DNA of 64,000 nt, taken from contig QCIP01000003.1 of NCBI GenBank assembly GCA_003216615.1, forward strand, positions 62,001 to 126,000, written 5' to 3'. Every line of letters starts with the position of its first letter. Position 1 is the first letter of the stretch. Origin of the DNA: Prochlorococcus sp. AG-402-M15. GTDB lineage: Bacteria; Cyanobacteriota; Cyanobacteriia; PCC-6307; Cyanobiaceae. The position numbers were made by a program, and so were the translations under genes. This document shows, in pieces, positions 22,048-30,911 of the stretch. The notes below the pieces were generated by a model, which had not been told where the DNA came from, did no database searches, and was given only the letters and a program-made list of their open reading frames with translations.

Positions 22048-22281
22048 TTAAAGTATTTTCCATATTGCCTTATCAGGAATTAGGGGAGATTTATAAAAAT
22101 CTTCTGGTTCTTTTGTTAAAACTCTCCAAGTTGGGACTCTGCAAGTTACGTAAGCAGGACTTTCTATTAAGACTCCTGGTTTCTCATCAAAAGTACAAGT
22201 AAATCCTTCTTTCCAAAATCCACCATTATTAAGGCTACCTTTAAACCAAACCCAGCATTTTGAAGTTTTCAAGATTAGCAA
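22048..22281 (-). CDS. hypothetical protein
   Basis: 77 aa ORF; ordered composition, Trp/Pro-rich. Confidence 0.55.
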   Translation of the reverse strand: MLILKTSKCWVWFKGSLNNGGFWKEGFTCTFDEKPGVLIESPAYVTCRVPTWRVLTKEPEDFYKSPLIPDKAIWKIL

Positions 22282-22345
22282 TAATTTAGCTCCATGATAA
22301 ATAAAATTTAAATAATATCTCTATAATTTGATACAAATGAGATAA

Positions 22346-22618
22346 TTATCGCTGAATTAAGGTTTTTGAAAAATATATTTTTGAGATTAATATCAATAGA
22401 TTTAAAATTAAGGTAATCGAATTAGCAATCAATATTGGTGTAGAAGAAATTTTATAACCGTAAATAATCCAAGACAAGACTCCAATAATAAACATTATTA
22501 AAGTTGTCAAAGAAACATCATCGGCCCTCTTTGTTTTTAGAGTCTTTATCAATTGAGGTAGAAATGCAGCTGTTGTTAAGATCGCGGCAAAATATCCAAA
22601 TATGTCTGCATTATTCAT
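22346..22618 (-). CDS. SemiSWEET / PQ-loop transporter
   Basis: 90 aa, 3 TM; FGYFAAILTTAAFLPQLIKTLKTKRADDVSLTTLIMFIIGVLSWIIYGY. Confidence 0.9.
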   Translation of the reverse strand: MNNADIFGYFAAILTTAAFLPQLIKTLKTKRADDVSLTTLIMFIIGVLSWIIYGYKISSTPILIANSITLILNLLILISKIYFSKTLIQR

Positions 22619-22632
22619 AAAAGTTTTAAAAA

Positions 22633-23367
22633 CTATTCTTTAATTAAATCAGATAGAAATCCTAAAGGATCTCTCATATTTGATGAATATCCAAGAACAT
22701 CACTTGAAAAAAATTTATAAATAACTTGATTTTTATCATTTAATAAAAAGGAGGCTCCTCTTTGAGGAAGATATTTTTCATCAAGAATATAATCATTCCA
22801 ATTTTGGATTATTTCACTCATATTATTTAATCTAAATGTTGCCAGCTCAAATGGTCTCAGATAACCATCCCCGAAAACCTGTCTAAAAGAATTACCTGAA
22901 AATTTTAGAAATTTTAAAGCGTCAATTTTGTCAAATTCTGAATATATTTGTTTTGCTTTACGGTCACCAGTATATCCTCTGATTACTTCTCTAATTGTTT
23001 TTAAAGAATTTATCCCAGATAGCATCAAAAGCATATTGATCCAACCCCCTAAACCTATATCTAACCCTCTTGAGACTTTAAGATTATTATGGATTTGATT
23101 ATCAGAAACAACTATTAAATTTTCTTCACGAAAGCCAGTAAATTTACAGAATTTTTGTTTCCCATTTTGGTTGCCAATAGCAATGGCAAAAATATCAAAA
23201 AATTTATCTTTGTTACTATCAACAAAATTTTTTAAATTTATTGCATATTCAAAGCTGTCAAAATCTCCCAACAAACCAAATAAAACAATTAATTTAAATT
23301 TTTTCTCTCCTTTAAAGTTAAGTTCTTCTACAAGATAATTAATATCATTTTGAAATTTGTCAGTCAC
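22633..23367 (-). CDS. AhpC/TSA-like (thioredoxin-fold) cyanobacterial protein
   Basis: LGDFDSFEYAINLKNFV...KFCKFTGF...LGGWINMLLMLSGINSLKTIREVIRGYTGDRKA...RPFELATFRLNNMSEI. Confidence 0.7.
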   Translation of the reverse strand: MTDKFQNDINYLVEELNFKGEKKFKLIVLFGLLGDFDSFEYAINLKNFVDSNKDKFFDIFAIAIGNQNGKQKFCKFTGFREENLIVVSDNQIHNNLKVSRGLDIGLGGWINMLLMLSGINSLKTIREVIRGYTGDRKAKQIYSEFDKIDALKFLKFSGNSFRQVFGDGYLRPFELATFRLNNMSEIIQNWNDYILDEKYLPQRGASFLLNDKNQVIYKFFSSDVLGYSSNMRDPLGFLSDLIKE

Positions 23368-23509
23368 GATGGTTTGAATATTTTTTATAAATTATTCTTA
23401 AAAAATTTTTCTTACTTTAATTAGTATAAAATTTTACATGAAAAAGTTTTTAAAGAAATTAATTTAATGTTTTTAGATTTTATTATTTTAAGGTAAACAT
23501 TTTGAAGTT

Positions 23510-24034
23510 ATGACTGTAGGAATTTATTACGCAACTACAACTGGAAAAACTGAGGACGTAGCGGATCGTCTTCACAACTTTATTTCTTCAGCAGAAGCCC
23601 CTAAAGATGTATCTGATGTAGATGATCTTTCGGAATTCGAAGGGCTTGATGGAATTATCTGCGGGATACCTACATGGAATACCGGAGCAGATGAAGAAAG
23701 ATCAGGAACTGCCTGGGATTCAATCTTAGAGGATATTGGTGAACTAAGCTTATCAGGAAAAAAGGTTGCAATTTTTGGTTTAGGAGATTCTTCTACCTAC
23801 ACAGAGAACTATTGTGATGCCATGGAAGAACTTCATAGCTACTTCTCAAAAGCAGGGGCCGAAATGGTCGGCTATGTAGATAAATCTTCTTATACATTTG
23901 ATGAGTCTAAAAGTGTCATTGGAGAAAGTTTTTGTGGGTTACCCCTTGATGAGGATAGTGAATCTGATTTGACTGATTCACGTCTTGAAACATGGGCTTC
24001 TCAGCTAAAAGGCGAAATCCCCTCATTGGCGTAA
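23510..24034 (+). CDS. isiB: flavodoxin
   Basis: GIYYATTTGKTEDVADRLH FMN loop, GIPTWNTGADEERSGTAWDSIL, FGLGDSSTYTENYCDAMEEL. Confidence 0.96.
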   Translation: MTVGIYYATTTGKTEDVADRLHNFISSAEAPKDVSDVDDLSEFEGLDGIICGIPTWNTGADEERSGTAWDSILEDIGELSLSGKKVAIFGLGDSSTYTENYCDAMEELHSYFSKAGAEMVGYVDKSSYTFDESKSVIGESFCGLPLDEDSESDLTDSRLETWASQLKGEIPSLA

Positions 24035-24178
24035 GCTTTCAAAGATATTACTTTCCCAATTTGTAACATTTGTTCTTTCAAAATATGTTTTTTTTACATA
24101 AATAATTAAATCTGTAAAGAACATGTAAAAAACAATACTGATTAGCAATATGCTCAACTTGCTGTTTATTTAAATCAA

Positions 24179-25237
24179 GTGTTACAAACTTACGGAAAAT
24201 CTGATGTCACCTATGACTGGTACGCAGGGAATTCTGGTGTTGTTGGCCGTTCAGGTAAATTCATAGCAGCTCATGCTGCCCATGCAGGCTTAATGATGTT
24301 TTGGGCAGGAGCTTTTGGATTATTCGAATTAGCTCGTTACGACGCCAGTATTCCAATGGGTGCACAGAAAGCAATTGTTTTGCCTCACCTAGCGGGTATT
24401 GGAATTGGTGGCGTTGAAAATGGTGTAATTACAGAACCATATGGAATTGTTGTAATTTGCACATTACATCTAATTTTCTCTGCAGTATTAGGTGCTGGGG
24501 GATTATTACACTCAAATAAATTTGCAGGTGATCTTGGAGACTATCCAGAAAATAGTAAGCCACAAAAATTTGATTTTGAATGGGATGATCCAGATAAATT
24601 AACTTTTATTCTTGGTCATCATCTAATTTTTCTAGGGCTTGGAGCAATAATGTTCGTCGAATGGGCTCGTATTCATGGAATTTACGACCCAGCGATAGGA
24701 TCTACAAGACAAGTTGTCTACAATTTAGATATTGCCGCTATCTGGAATCATCAATTTGATTTTCTAAAAATAGATAGTCTTGAAGATGTTATGGGAGGAC
24801 ATGCTTTCCTAGCTTTTCTCGAAATAGTTGGCGGAGTTTTCCATATTTGTACTAAACAATTTGGAGAATATACAGAATTTAAAGGAAAAGGATTACTTGG
24901 CGCTGAGGCTATTTTGTCATATTCAGTTGTTGGTGTTTCTTATATGGCTTTTGTTGCAGCTTTTTGGTGTGCTTCAAATACAACCATATATCCAGTTGAT
25001 CTATATGGAGAGCCTTTAAAGCTCCAATTTGAATTCGCCCCTTATTTTACTGATACAGTGGATTTAGGATCAGGTGCATATAGCTCAAGAGCTTGGCTTG
25101 CAAATACTCATTTCTATTTGGGTTTCTTTTTCTTACAAGGTCATCTTTGGCATGCACTAAGAGCAATGGGGTTTGACTTTAAGAAAATTGGTCAAGCTTT
25201 TGACAACATTGAAAATACAAAAATTACTCAAAACTAG
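24179..25237 (+). CDS. Pcb/IsiA-type chlorophyll-binding antenna protein (GTG start)
   Basis: MLQTYGKSDVTYDWYAGNSGVVGRSGKFIAAHAAHAGLMMFWAGAFGLFELARYD...ILGHHLIFLGLGAIMFVEWARIHGIYDP...FYLGFFFLQGHLWHALRAMGFDFKKIGQAFD. Confidence 0.95.
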   Translation: MLQTYGKSDVTYDWYAGNSGVVGRSGKFIAAHAAHAGLMMFWAGAFGLFELARYDASIPMGAQKAIVLPHLAGIGIGGVENGVITEPYGIVVICTLHLIFSAVLGAGGLLHSNKFAGDLGDYPENSKPQKFDFEWDDPDKLTFILGHHLIFLGLGAIMFVEWARIHGIYDPAIGSTRQVVYNLDIAAIWNHQFDFLKIDSLEDVMGGHAFLAFLEIVGGVFHICTKQFGEYTEFKGKGLLGAEAILSYSVVGVSYMAFVAAFWCASNTTIYPVDLYGEPLKLQFEFAPYFTDTVDLGSGAYSSRAWLANTHFYLGFFFLQGHLWHALRAMGFDFKKIGQAFDNIENTKITQN

Positions 25238-25248
25238 TTTAGACTATT

Positions 25249-25281
25249 AAAAACCCTCCTCTAGTAGGGGGGTTTTTTTTT
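25249..25281 (+). terminator. Rho-independent terminator downstream of pcb
   Basis: aaaaccctcctctagtaggggggttttttttt hairpin plus T-run. Confidence 0.85.
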
Positions 25282-25311
25282 GTAGAATTATCTCAAATAT
25301 TCAATAAATTA

Positions 25312-25968
25312 ATGGAGAATTTAAGAGAAATTAATTGTAAGGAGATTTTCAGAAAGGCTTATGAAAATAGGTATACATGGAATAATGATTTTAATGGTTA
25401 CCAAGGTAAATGTATTTTTTTGATTAATAATAAACATTTTCATAAAGGTAACTTCGTATTAGGTAAAGACTTTAAACCAAATATTCAAAAAATAGAAGAT
25501 GAGAAAATCGTTAAAAGTATTGCCTCACAGTTATTTGAAGTATGTATACATAGGGTAAAGAGAAAATTCGAATCTGTTCATTCAGAAAATATTTTTAATT
25601 TACTCAAAAATTGTGAAAGTGGTGTTGAAATGATTGTTTCAGGTAAGAATCAAGGTGATAAATATAGAGTTAAGAATGACTGTATTAATATGGTCTACAG
25701 AAAAATTCATGGAACTATAATTGAGATTTTTGTTGAAGAATTCTTAGATACTCGAATAGGTACCCTTAGTAAAAAATACAGTAGTCAACAATTTGATCCA
25801 AATACACTTGAGGCAAATTCTCAAAAATTAGAATATGAAGATGAATTTGTAAATATAGGTAAAGAGGATTGTTGGATATTAAATTCGAGGACAATAAAAT
25901 ACTTAAACCAAAATCAAGAAGAAGAAACGCAAAAGTTTGTTTTCGAGGATCTAAGTTTATTAAATTAG
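25312..25968 (+). CDS. hypothetical protein
   Basis: 218 aa open frame MENLREINCKEIFRKAYENRYTWNNDF...; no family recognised. Confidence 0.65.
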   Translation: MENLREINCKEIFRKAYENRYTWNNDFNGYQGKCIFLINNKHFHKGNFVLGKDFKPNIQKIEDEKIVKSIASQLFEVCIHRVKRKFESVHSENIFNLLKNCESGVEMIVSGKNQGDKYRVKNDCINMVYRKIHGTIIEIFVEEFLDTRIGTLSKKYSSQQFDPNTLEANSQKLEYEDEFVNIGKEDCWILNSRTIKYLNQNQEEETQKFVFEDLSLLN

Positions 25969-25971
25969 GTT

Positions 25972-26217
25972 TTATTCAACTAGTCTAAACCCTTTATCAA
26001 GTAGTTTCTGATAAAGGAGCCTTGCTCTAAAAGCTAAGATTTGTTCTTCATTTTCATTGCTAATTACATGAAAATAATTATTATCTAATTTATTTTTGCT
26101 AAAACATACATTTGCTTCTCCTAATCTTAAAGTCCAGTTCTCTTCTTTGGCTAAATGTTGATTAGGTCCGAGATCCCAAGGACATTTTTCAGGATATTTT
26201 TCTCTTTTAGAACCCAT
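25972..26217 (-). CDS. hypothetical protein
   Basis: 81 aa; MGSKREKYPEKCPWDLGPNQHLAKEENWTLRLGEANVCFSKNKL. Confidence 0.65.
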   Translation of the reverse strand: MGSKREKYPEKCPWDLGPNQHLAKEENWTLRLGEANVCFSKNKLDNNYFHVISNENEEQILAFRARLLYQKLLDKGFRLVE

Positions 26218-26328
26218 ATGATTAATTTTATCTATCCAATATTAGTAAAAATTTAAAAGTATGGCTATGAATTATAGTTGGTAATTTTTTAATAGATTTC
26301 ATGTTTAGTGTAATATTTGTAATCATTT

Positions 26329-27018
26329 TTACTCTTTAGTCCCGATTAAACAATAAAATGGGTCTTTATTAAAGAAGTTAAAGATATTAAGCGCTGGTTC
26401 ATTAAACTTTTTTATAATTTTAGGCTCATTAAATCCATTTGAAATTAATACTTTTCTTACATATTTTACTCTCTCTTCTTCTGTAGATGAAGTCCAAATG
26501 TTTGGAGCTTTATGCCAAAATGCTCTGTTTGAAAAAGCAATAATAAATTTGCCCTGACTACTCAAAATTCTTGCAATTTCTTTGGTTAAATTTTCTGGAT
26601 ATTGTAAATATTGCCATGCGGCAACCATTAAGCAATAATCAACACTTCCTTTTTCTAGTTGAATTTCTTGATTTAGATTGAAATTTTGTATCCAATAAGA
26701 ATCAAAAATCTTGTTTTTTTCAAGTTCTTGTTTGTTTAATCCATGCCCAATAACTTTTTTATATTTTTTCCCTTTAGGTAAATAACTATCCCAACTAGAC
26801 ATTAAATCAAGGATGGTTGAATTATTATCAATTTCACTCTCATAAAGATTTGATAGATTTTGCCTGAAGTTCGCATCTAGATGATAGACAAATTTTGGAT
26901 CAGAATAAAATTCTTCATCATTACTTTCATCGAGTTTTTTTCTTTGATAATTATTTAAAACTTCCAAAACAAGATAATTTAGTATTTGTATATCAAATTT
27001 AGTAAATAGAAATTCCAA
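26329..27018 (-). CDS. SAM-dependent methyltransferase
   Basis: NSTILDLMSSWDSYLP, YKKVIGHGLNKQELEKN, DYCLMVAAWQYLQYPENLTKEIARILSSQGKFIIAFSNRAFW. Confidence 0.8.
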   Translation of the reverse strand: MEFLFTKFDIQILNYLVLEVLNNYQRKKLDESNDEEFYSDPKFVYHLDANFRQNLSNLYESEIDNNSTILDLMSSWDSYLPKGKKYKKVIGHGLNKQELEKNKIFDSYWIQNFNLNQEIQLEKGSVDYCLMVAAWQYLQYPENLTKEIARILSSQGKFIIAFSNRAFWHKAPNIWTSSTEEERVKYVRKVLISNGFNEPKIIKKFNEPALNIFNFFNKDPFYCLIGTKE

Positions 27019-27122
27019 GTGTGTTTTAGAAATTTGTTTTTATTTAATAAATTAAAAATTCTCAAAAAAACTAGACATCTATTCAAAAAAAGTTAAATTA
27101 TTAATTAATTGTTAGATTTATA

Positions 27123-27293
27123 ATGATTGAATTTAAAAGGAGCAAAAAAAACAGGTCTAAAAATACACTTTTCAATCCCTATAAAAATGGAATAAGTTCA
27201 TACGATATGGCATATCTTTCATCAAAAAGAAGTTTAAAAAATAAAACTATTTATCTAAAAAGTGATTATGAAAAAGATTATTTCGTTGCATAG
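27123..27293 (+). CDS. small hypothetical protein
   Basis: Own translation: MIEFKRSKKNRSKNTLFNPYKNGISSYDMAYLSSKRSLKNKTIYLKSDYEKDYFVA*. Confidence 0.5.
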   Translation: MIEFKRSKKNRSKNTLFNPYKNGISSYDMAYLSSKRSLKNKTIYLKSDYEKDYFVA

Positions 27294-27295
27294 AG

Positions 27296-27628
27296 ATGCC
27301 TTATATTAATGTTTCGACTTCATCAAAAGTAGATGATAAGAAAAAATTTCTCGAGGAAATTTCAATTCTAATTTCATCTTTAACTAATAAATCCAAACGC
27401 TTTGTTATGGCTAAATTAGATGATAATTGCCAAATGTATTTTGATGATTGCGGCCCTTCTTGCTTTTTAGAAATTAAGTCAATAGGTTCTTTAAATCCTT
27501 CAGAAATGGTAAAGCCTATATCCGATTTTGTATGTAAGAAAATGGGAATTCCAATTGATAAGATTTATATTTCTTTTGAGGATGTGCCTGCTTCATTGTG
27601 GGCTTGGAATGGAAGAACATTTGGTTAA
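27296..27628 (+). CDS. phenylpyruvate tautomerase / MIF-related protein
   Basis: MPYINVSTSSKVDDKK...RFVMAKLDDNCQMYFDD...GPSCFLEIKSIG; Pro-2, C-terminal AWNGRTFG. Confidence 0.88.
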   Translation: MPYINVSTSSKVDDKKKFLEEISILISSLTNKSKRFVMAKLDDNCQMYFDDCGPSCFLEIKSIGSLNPSEMVKPISDFVCKKMGIPIDKIYISFEDVPASLWAWNGRTFG

Positions 27629-27654
27629 GAATTATTTTTTTAGGAATAAATCTA

Positions 27655-28041
27655 ATGGAAATAAATAAATTAGTCGATTTAAATAATCTTAGAACTGCTC
27701 CTGAATTAAGTAATATACAAGTAAAAAAACTATTACAAGAACTAGAAGTAAATATTTTAAATACCGATTGGATAACTATAGGAATAATGGCACCTAGTGA
27801 TAGTAGGGCTATTGAAGCATTAAAATCAATTTCTAAGAAATATTCTTCAATTAAATTTGAGAATTTAAATTCTATTAATGCTGATGGAAGTGTTTTTTTA
27901 AAAGGTAATCAAAAAACTGGTAATGTTTTTATTAGATCTGAAAATGGTCTTGGAGAAGGAATTCTAATAACATGTCAGTACTACAAAGATTCTAAAGAAT
28001 CTAATACTTTTGGACCATTGCCATTAGATTTTTTCGCATAA
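27655..28041 (+). CDS. DUF1824 family protein
   Basis: MEINKLVDLNNLRTAPELSNIQVKKLLQELEVNILNTDWITIGIMAPSDSRAIEALKSI; start reset to ATG 27655. Confidence 0.75.
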   Translation: MEINKLVDLNNLRTAPELSNIQVKKLLQELEVNILNTDWITIGIMAPSDSRAIEALKSISKKYSSIKFENLNSINADGSVFLKGNQKTGNVFIRSENGLGEGILITCQYYKDSKESNTFGPLPLDFFA

Positions 28042-28199
28042 TTAATTCCTAAGCTATTTATTTATCCTAAATCTAATTTAATTAATGCTTTTGAACAAAT
28101 GAAATTTTTCAAAACTTGGAGTTAAAAATTTTTTTTATTTTTAAGCTTTGTTATTATGTTTAATGGTATTTATCTAAATTTTACTACTATTTTAATTTG

Positions 28200-29069
28200 A
28201 TGTTTTTTCAGGATATAATTCAAAATTTAAATAATTTTTGGTCAGAAGAAGGTTGTTTGATAATGCAGCCATATGATACTGAGAAGGGTGCTGGGACAAT
28301 GAATCCGCATACTTTTTTAAGAGCTATTGGCCCAGAGCCGTGGAGTGTTGCATATTCAGAGCCATGTAGAAGACCAACAGATGGAAGATTTGGTGATAAT
28401 CCTAATAGAGCTCAACATTACTTTCAATATCAAGTAATAATTAAACCTTCTCCAGAGGGAATACAGGAAAAATATTTAACATCTTTAGAATCCCTAGGAA
28501 TTAATCCTAGAAATCATGACATAAGATTTGTAGAAGATAATTGGGAGTCCCCTACTCTTGGAGCTTGGGGAGTTGGTTGGGAAGTTTGGCTGGACGGAAT
28601 GGAAGTTACTCAGTTTACCTATTTCCAACAATGCGGGGGGATAGATTGTAATCCAATACCTATTGAAATTACCTATGGATTAGAGAGGATTGCAATGTTT
28701 TTGCAGGATAAAGAAAGTATTTGGAACTTAAATTGGAATAAAAATCTGAAATATAGTGATATTTGGCTTCAATTTGAAAAAAGTCAATGCACATATAATT
28801 TTACTGAATCTAATCCTGATAATCTCAGAAAACTATTTGAAATTTATCAAGTTGAGGCAAATACTCTTGTTGAGAAAAAAATAACTTACCCTGCTCTTGA
28901 TTTTGTCCTAAAGTGTAGTCATACTTTTAATTTGCTTGATGCGAGGGGCGTGATATCAGTAACAGATCGTGCTCAATATATTGAAAAGATTCGTAAATTA
29001 GCAAGAGAAGTTGCATCATCTTGGATTGAGGAAAGAGAATCTTTAAAATTTCCTCTATTAAATAATTAA
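28200..29069 (+). CDS. glyQ: glycyl-tRNA synthetase alpha subunit
   Basis: [80 protein letters not shown]. Confidence 0.98.
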   Translation: MFFQDIIQNLNNFWSEEGCLIMQPYDTEKGAGTMNPHTFLRAIGPEPWSVAYSEPCRRPTDGRFGDNPNRAQHYFQYQVIIKPSPEGIQEKYLTSLESLGINPRNHDIRFVEDNWESPTLGAWGVGWEVWLDGMEVTQFTYFQQCGGIDCNPIPIEITYGLERIAMFLQDKESIWNLNWNKNLKYSDIWLQFEKSQCTYNFTESNPDNLRKLFEIYQVEANTLVEKKITYPALDFVLKCSHTFNLLDARGVISVTDRAQYIEKIRKLAREVASSWIEERESLKFPLLNN

Positions 29070-29100
29070 AAAACAGAGATAATTTCCAATTAAAAATGGA

Positions 29101-29193
29101 TGTAACAAAAGATACAAGGTCTTGAAGCTTTTCTTTCTTCCTTTTTTTGTTACAGCCGATACAGTATAGTTACCCATTTTTGTGGGTTTTTTC
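29101..29193 (+). promoter_or_regulatory. structured leader upstream of porin: 10-bp inverted repeat plus terminator-like hairpin
   Basis: TGTAACAAAA (29101-29110) and TTTTGTTACA (29145-29154) are perfect inverted repeats; ACCCATTTTTGTGGGTTTTTTCC (29172-29193) resembles an intrinsic terminator just before the ATG at 29207. Confidence 0.45.
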
Positions 29194-29206
29194 CGTGTGA
29201 GGTAAA

Positions 29207-30508
29207 ATGAAACTCTTCCAAAAGTTGTTGGTTGCAGGAACTGCTTTGAGCTTATTAGCTCCAGTTGCTTCTCAAGCTTCCGACACAGTCAATCTAGAGG
29301 AGATGAATAGCTATGTTCGTAGCGTAAAATCATCTTCAAGATTAGATAGCAAAACCTTCATTAATGATATTAAAGATGGTCTTGCAAATATTAATAACCG
29401 TGTAGACGTATTAGAATCTAGGCAGAACAACTTTGAAGCTGGTGGATTCTCTGACACAACAACATTAGACGGTAAAGCAGTTTTTACTGTTGGTGCTCTT
29501 GATGCTCCTGATGGTGTAGCTACTCTTACTGACTCGACTTTGTTCCAGTACATGTACGTCATGAACTTGAATACAAGTTTTACTGGTGATGACAATCTTT
29601 ATGTAAGGATTAAATCTGGAAACAATTACACTTCAAAAGATGCCAATGGTGATAAGGTAAAACATACTTTTGGCGAAACTAATTACGGTACATATCTTTC
29701 CTCCACTAACCAAAATGGAGATGTGCTAAAGGTTGATAAGATGTGGTACACAATGCCATTAGGTGACAATTTAACGTTTACTGCTGGACCTAAGATTGAA
29801 AACTACTACATGCATGGTACAACGCCTTCAATCTATAAACCTGTTTTAAAACAGTTTACTCTTGGTGGTAATGCTTCAGCTTATGGTGCAAGTACTAGCC
29901 CTGGTGCTGGTTTGACATGGACTTCAGATAATGGAATAGCAATTAGCACAAACTTCACTACTAAATCAGGTAATTCTACAGGTTTATTAACTAACGAAGG
30001 AGCAACTAGTTGGGCTACTCAAGTTGGTTATACACAACCACGCTATTCAGTTTCAGCAATTCTTAATCAAAAGTATAATGATTGGGAGGATAGTTACTTC
30101 TCTACCGCTAATGGTAAGCAAAGAACTTACAACGATGCAAGTAGTACTAACATTGGTCTAAGAGCTTGGTGGAGACCAGAAGAGACAGGAACTGCAGTAC
30201 CTTCAATTTCTGTAGGTTATGACACTTCTGAAACAGATGCGAACGCAAACAGTAGTACAGATATGTACTTTGTTGGTCTTCAATGGCAAGATATGTTCTC
30301 AGCAGAAGATCGTATAGGACTAGCTTTCGGTCAGCCACAAAAGCGTGAAGATGAGACAACTGATCCTTTTGCTTGGGAAGTATATTATCAATTCCAAGTT
30401 AATGATTCAGTTTCTGTAACTCCAGCTGTATTCGGTGGTTCCGATAGAAACGGAACAGCTGGTGCAGATTTAACTGGTGTAGTTGTCGAAACAACATTCA
30501 AATTCTAG
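29207..30508 (+). CDS. som: SOM-type outer-membrane porin
   Basis: Signal peptide MKLFQKLLVAGTALSLLAPVASQASDTVNLEEMNSYVRS; coiled-coil INNRVDVLESRQ; C-terminal barrel ending TGVVVETTFKF. Confidence 0.88.
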   Translation: MKLFQKLLVAGTALSLLAPVASQASDTVNLEEMNSYVRSVKSSSRLDSKTFINDIKDGLANINNRVDVLESRQNNFEAGGFSDTTTLDGKAVFTVGALDAPDGVATLTDSTLFQYMYVMNLNTSFTGDDNLYVRIKSGNNYTSKDANGDKVKHTFGETNYGTYLSSTNQNGDVLKVDKMWYTMPLGDNLTFTAGPKIENYYMHGTTPSIYKPVLKQFTLGGNASAYGASTSPGAGLTWTSDNGIAISTNFTTKSGNSTGLLTNEGATSWATQVGYTQPRYSVSAILNQKYNDWEDSYFSTANGKQRTYNDASSTNIGLRAWWRPEETGTAVPSISVGYDTSETDANANSSTDMYFVGLQWQDMFSAEDRIGLAFGQPQKREDETTDPFAWEVYYQFQVNDSVSVTPAVFGGSDRNGTAGADLTGVVVETTFKF

Positions 30509-30524
30509 TAATAGAAGTTGAAAT

Positions 30525-30559
30525 TAAAAAAAGCGCCCTATTAAGGGCGTTTTTTTTTG
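30525..30559 (+). terminator. Rho-independent terminator of porin gene
   Basis: aaaaaagcgccctattaagggcgttttttttt. Confidence 0.9.
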
Positions 30560-30599
30560 TTTAAAGGCTTAATTTGATTTTTATCTTTGGAGGTTTACT

Positions 30600-30839
30600 T
30601 TACCAGCAGTTTTCACCTTCTCCAATGGGAATACACATACTTGACTTAGCTGCTTCATCTGCAATCTTTTGAGCTTCTGCATCTAATACAAAGTCAGCAT
30701 CTAAAGGCATATCAGTATTCCATTCTTTTAATCCGCCTAGATCATTTTCACTAGCATTCAAAGTATTTGTTTCTGTTGTTGCAATTGTTAGTGCACTAGT
30801 TGCAGCTAAAAAAATTGCGATAGAACTTTTTTTAGGCAT
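30600..30839 (-). CDS. small exported hypothetical protein
   Basis: 79 aa; N-terminal signal-like MPKKSSIAIFLAATSALTIATTETNTLNASEN; C-terminal CIPIGEGENCW. Confidence 0.65.
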   Translation of the reverse strand: MPKKSSIAIFLAATSALTIATTETNTLNASENDLGGLKEWNTDMPLDADFVLDAEAQKIADEAAKSSMCIPIGEGENCW

Positions 30840-30911
30840 TTTATTTTTGTTGTTCTTTTATTTTAATAAATTTTATTTTTATATTCTATTCAATGTATAA
30901 AATGTTTCTTA

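Noticed and set aside
24125-24138. NtcA-like box GTA-N8-TAC (GTAAAAAACAATAC) upstream of pcb; a similar one at 29102-29115 before the porin
   Set aside because: This loose motif is expected many times by chance in 64 kb of AT-rich DNA, and neither copy has a properly spaced TAN3T -10 element.
24828-25019. 63-aa ORF inside pcb on the same strand
   Set aside because: Out-of-frame reading of the pcb gene; no independent evidence.
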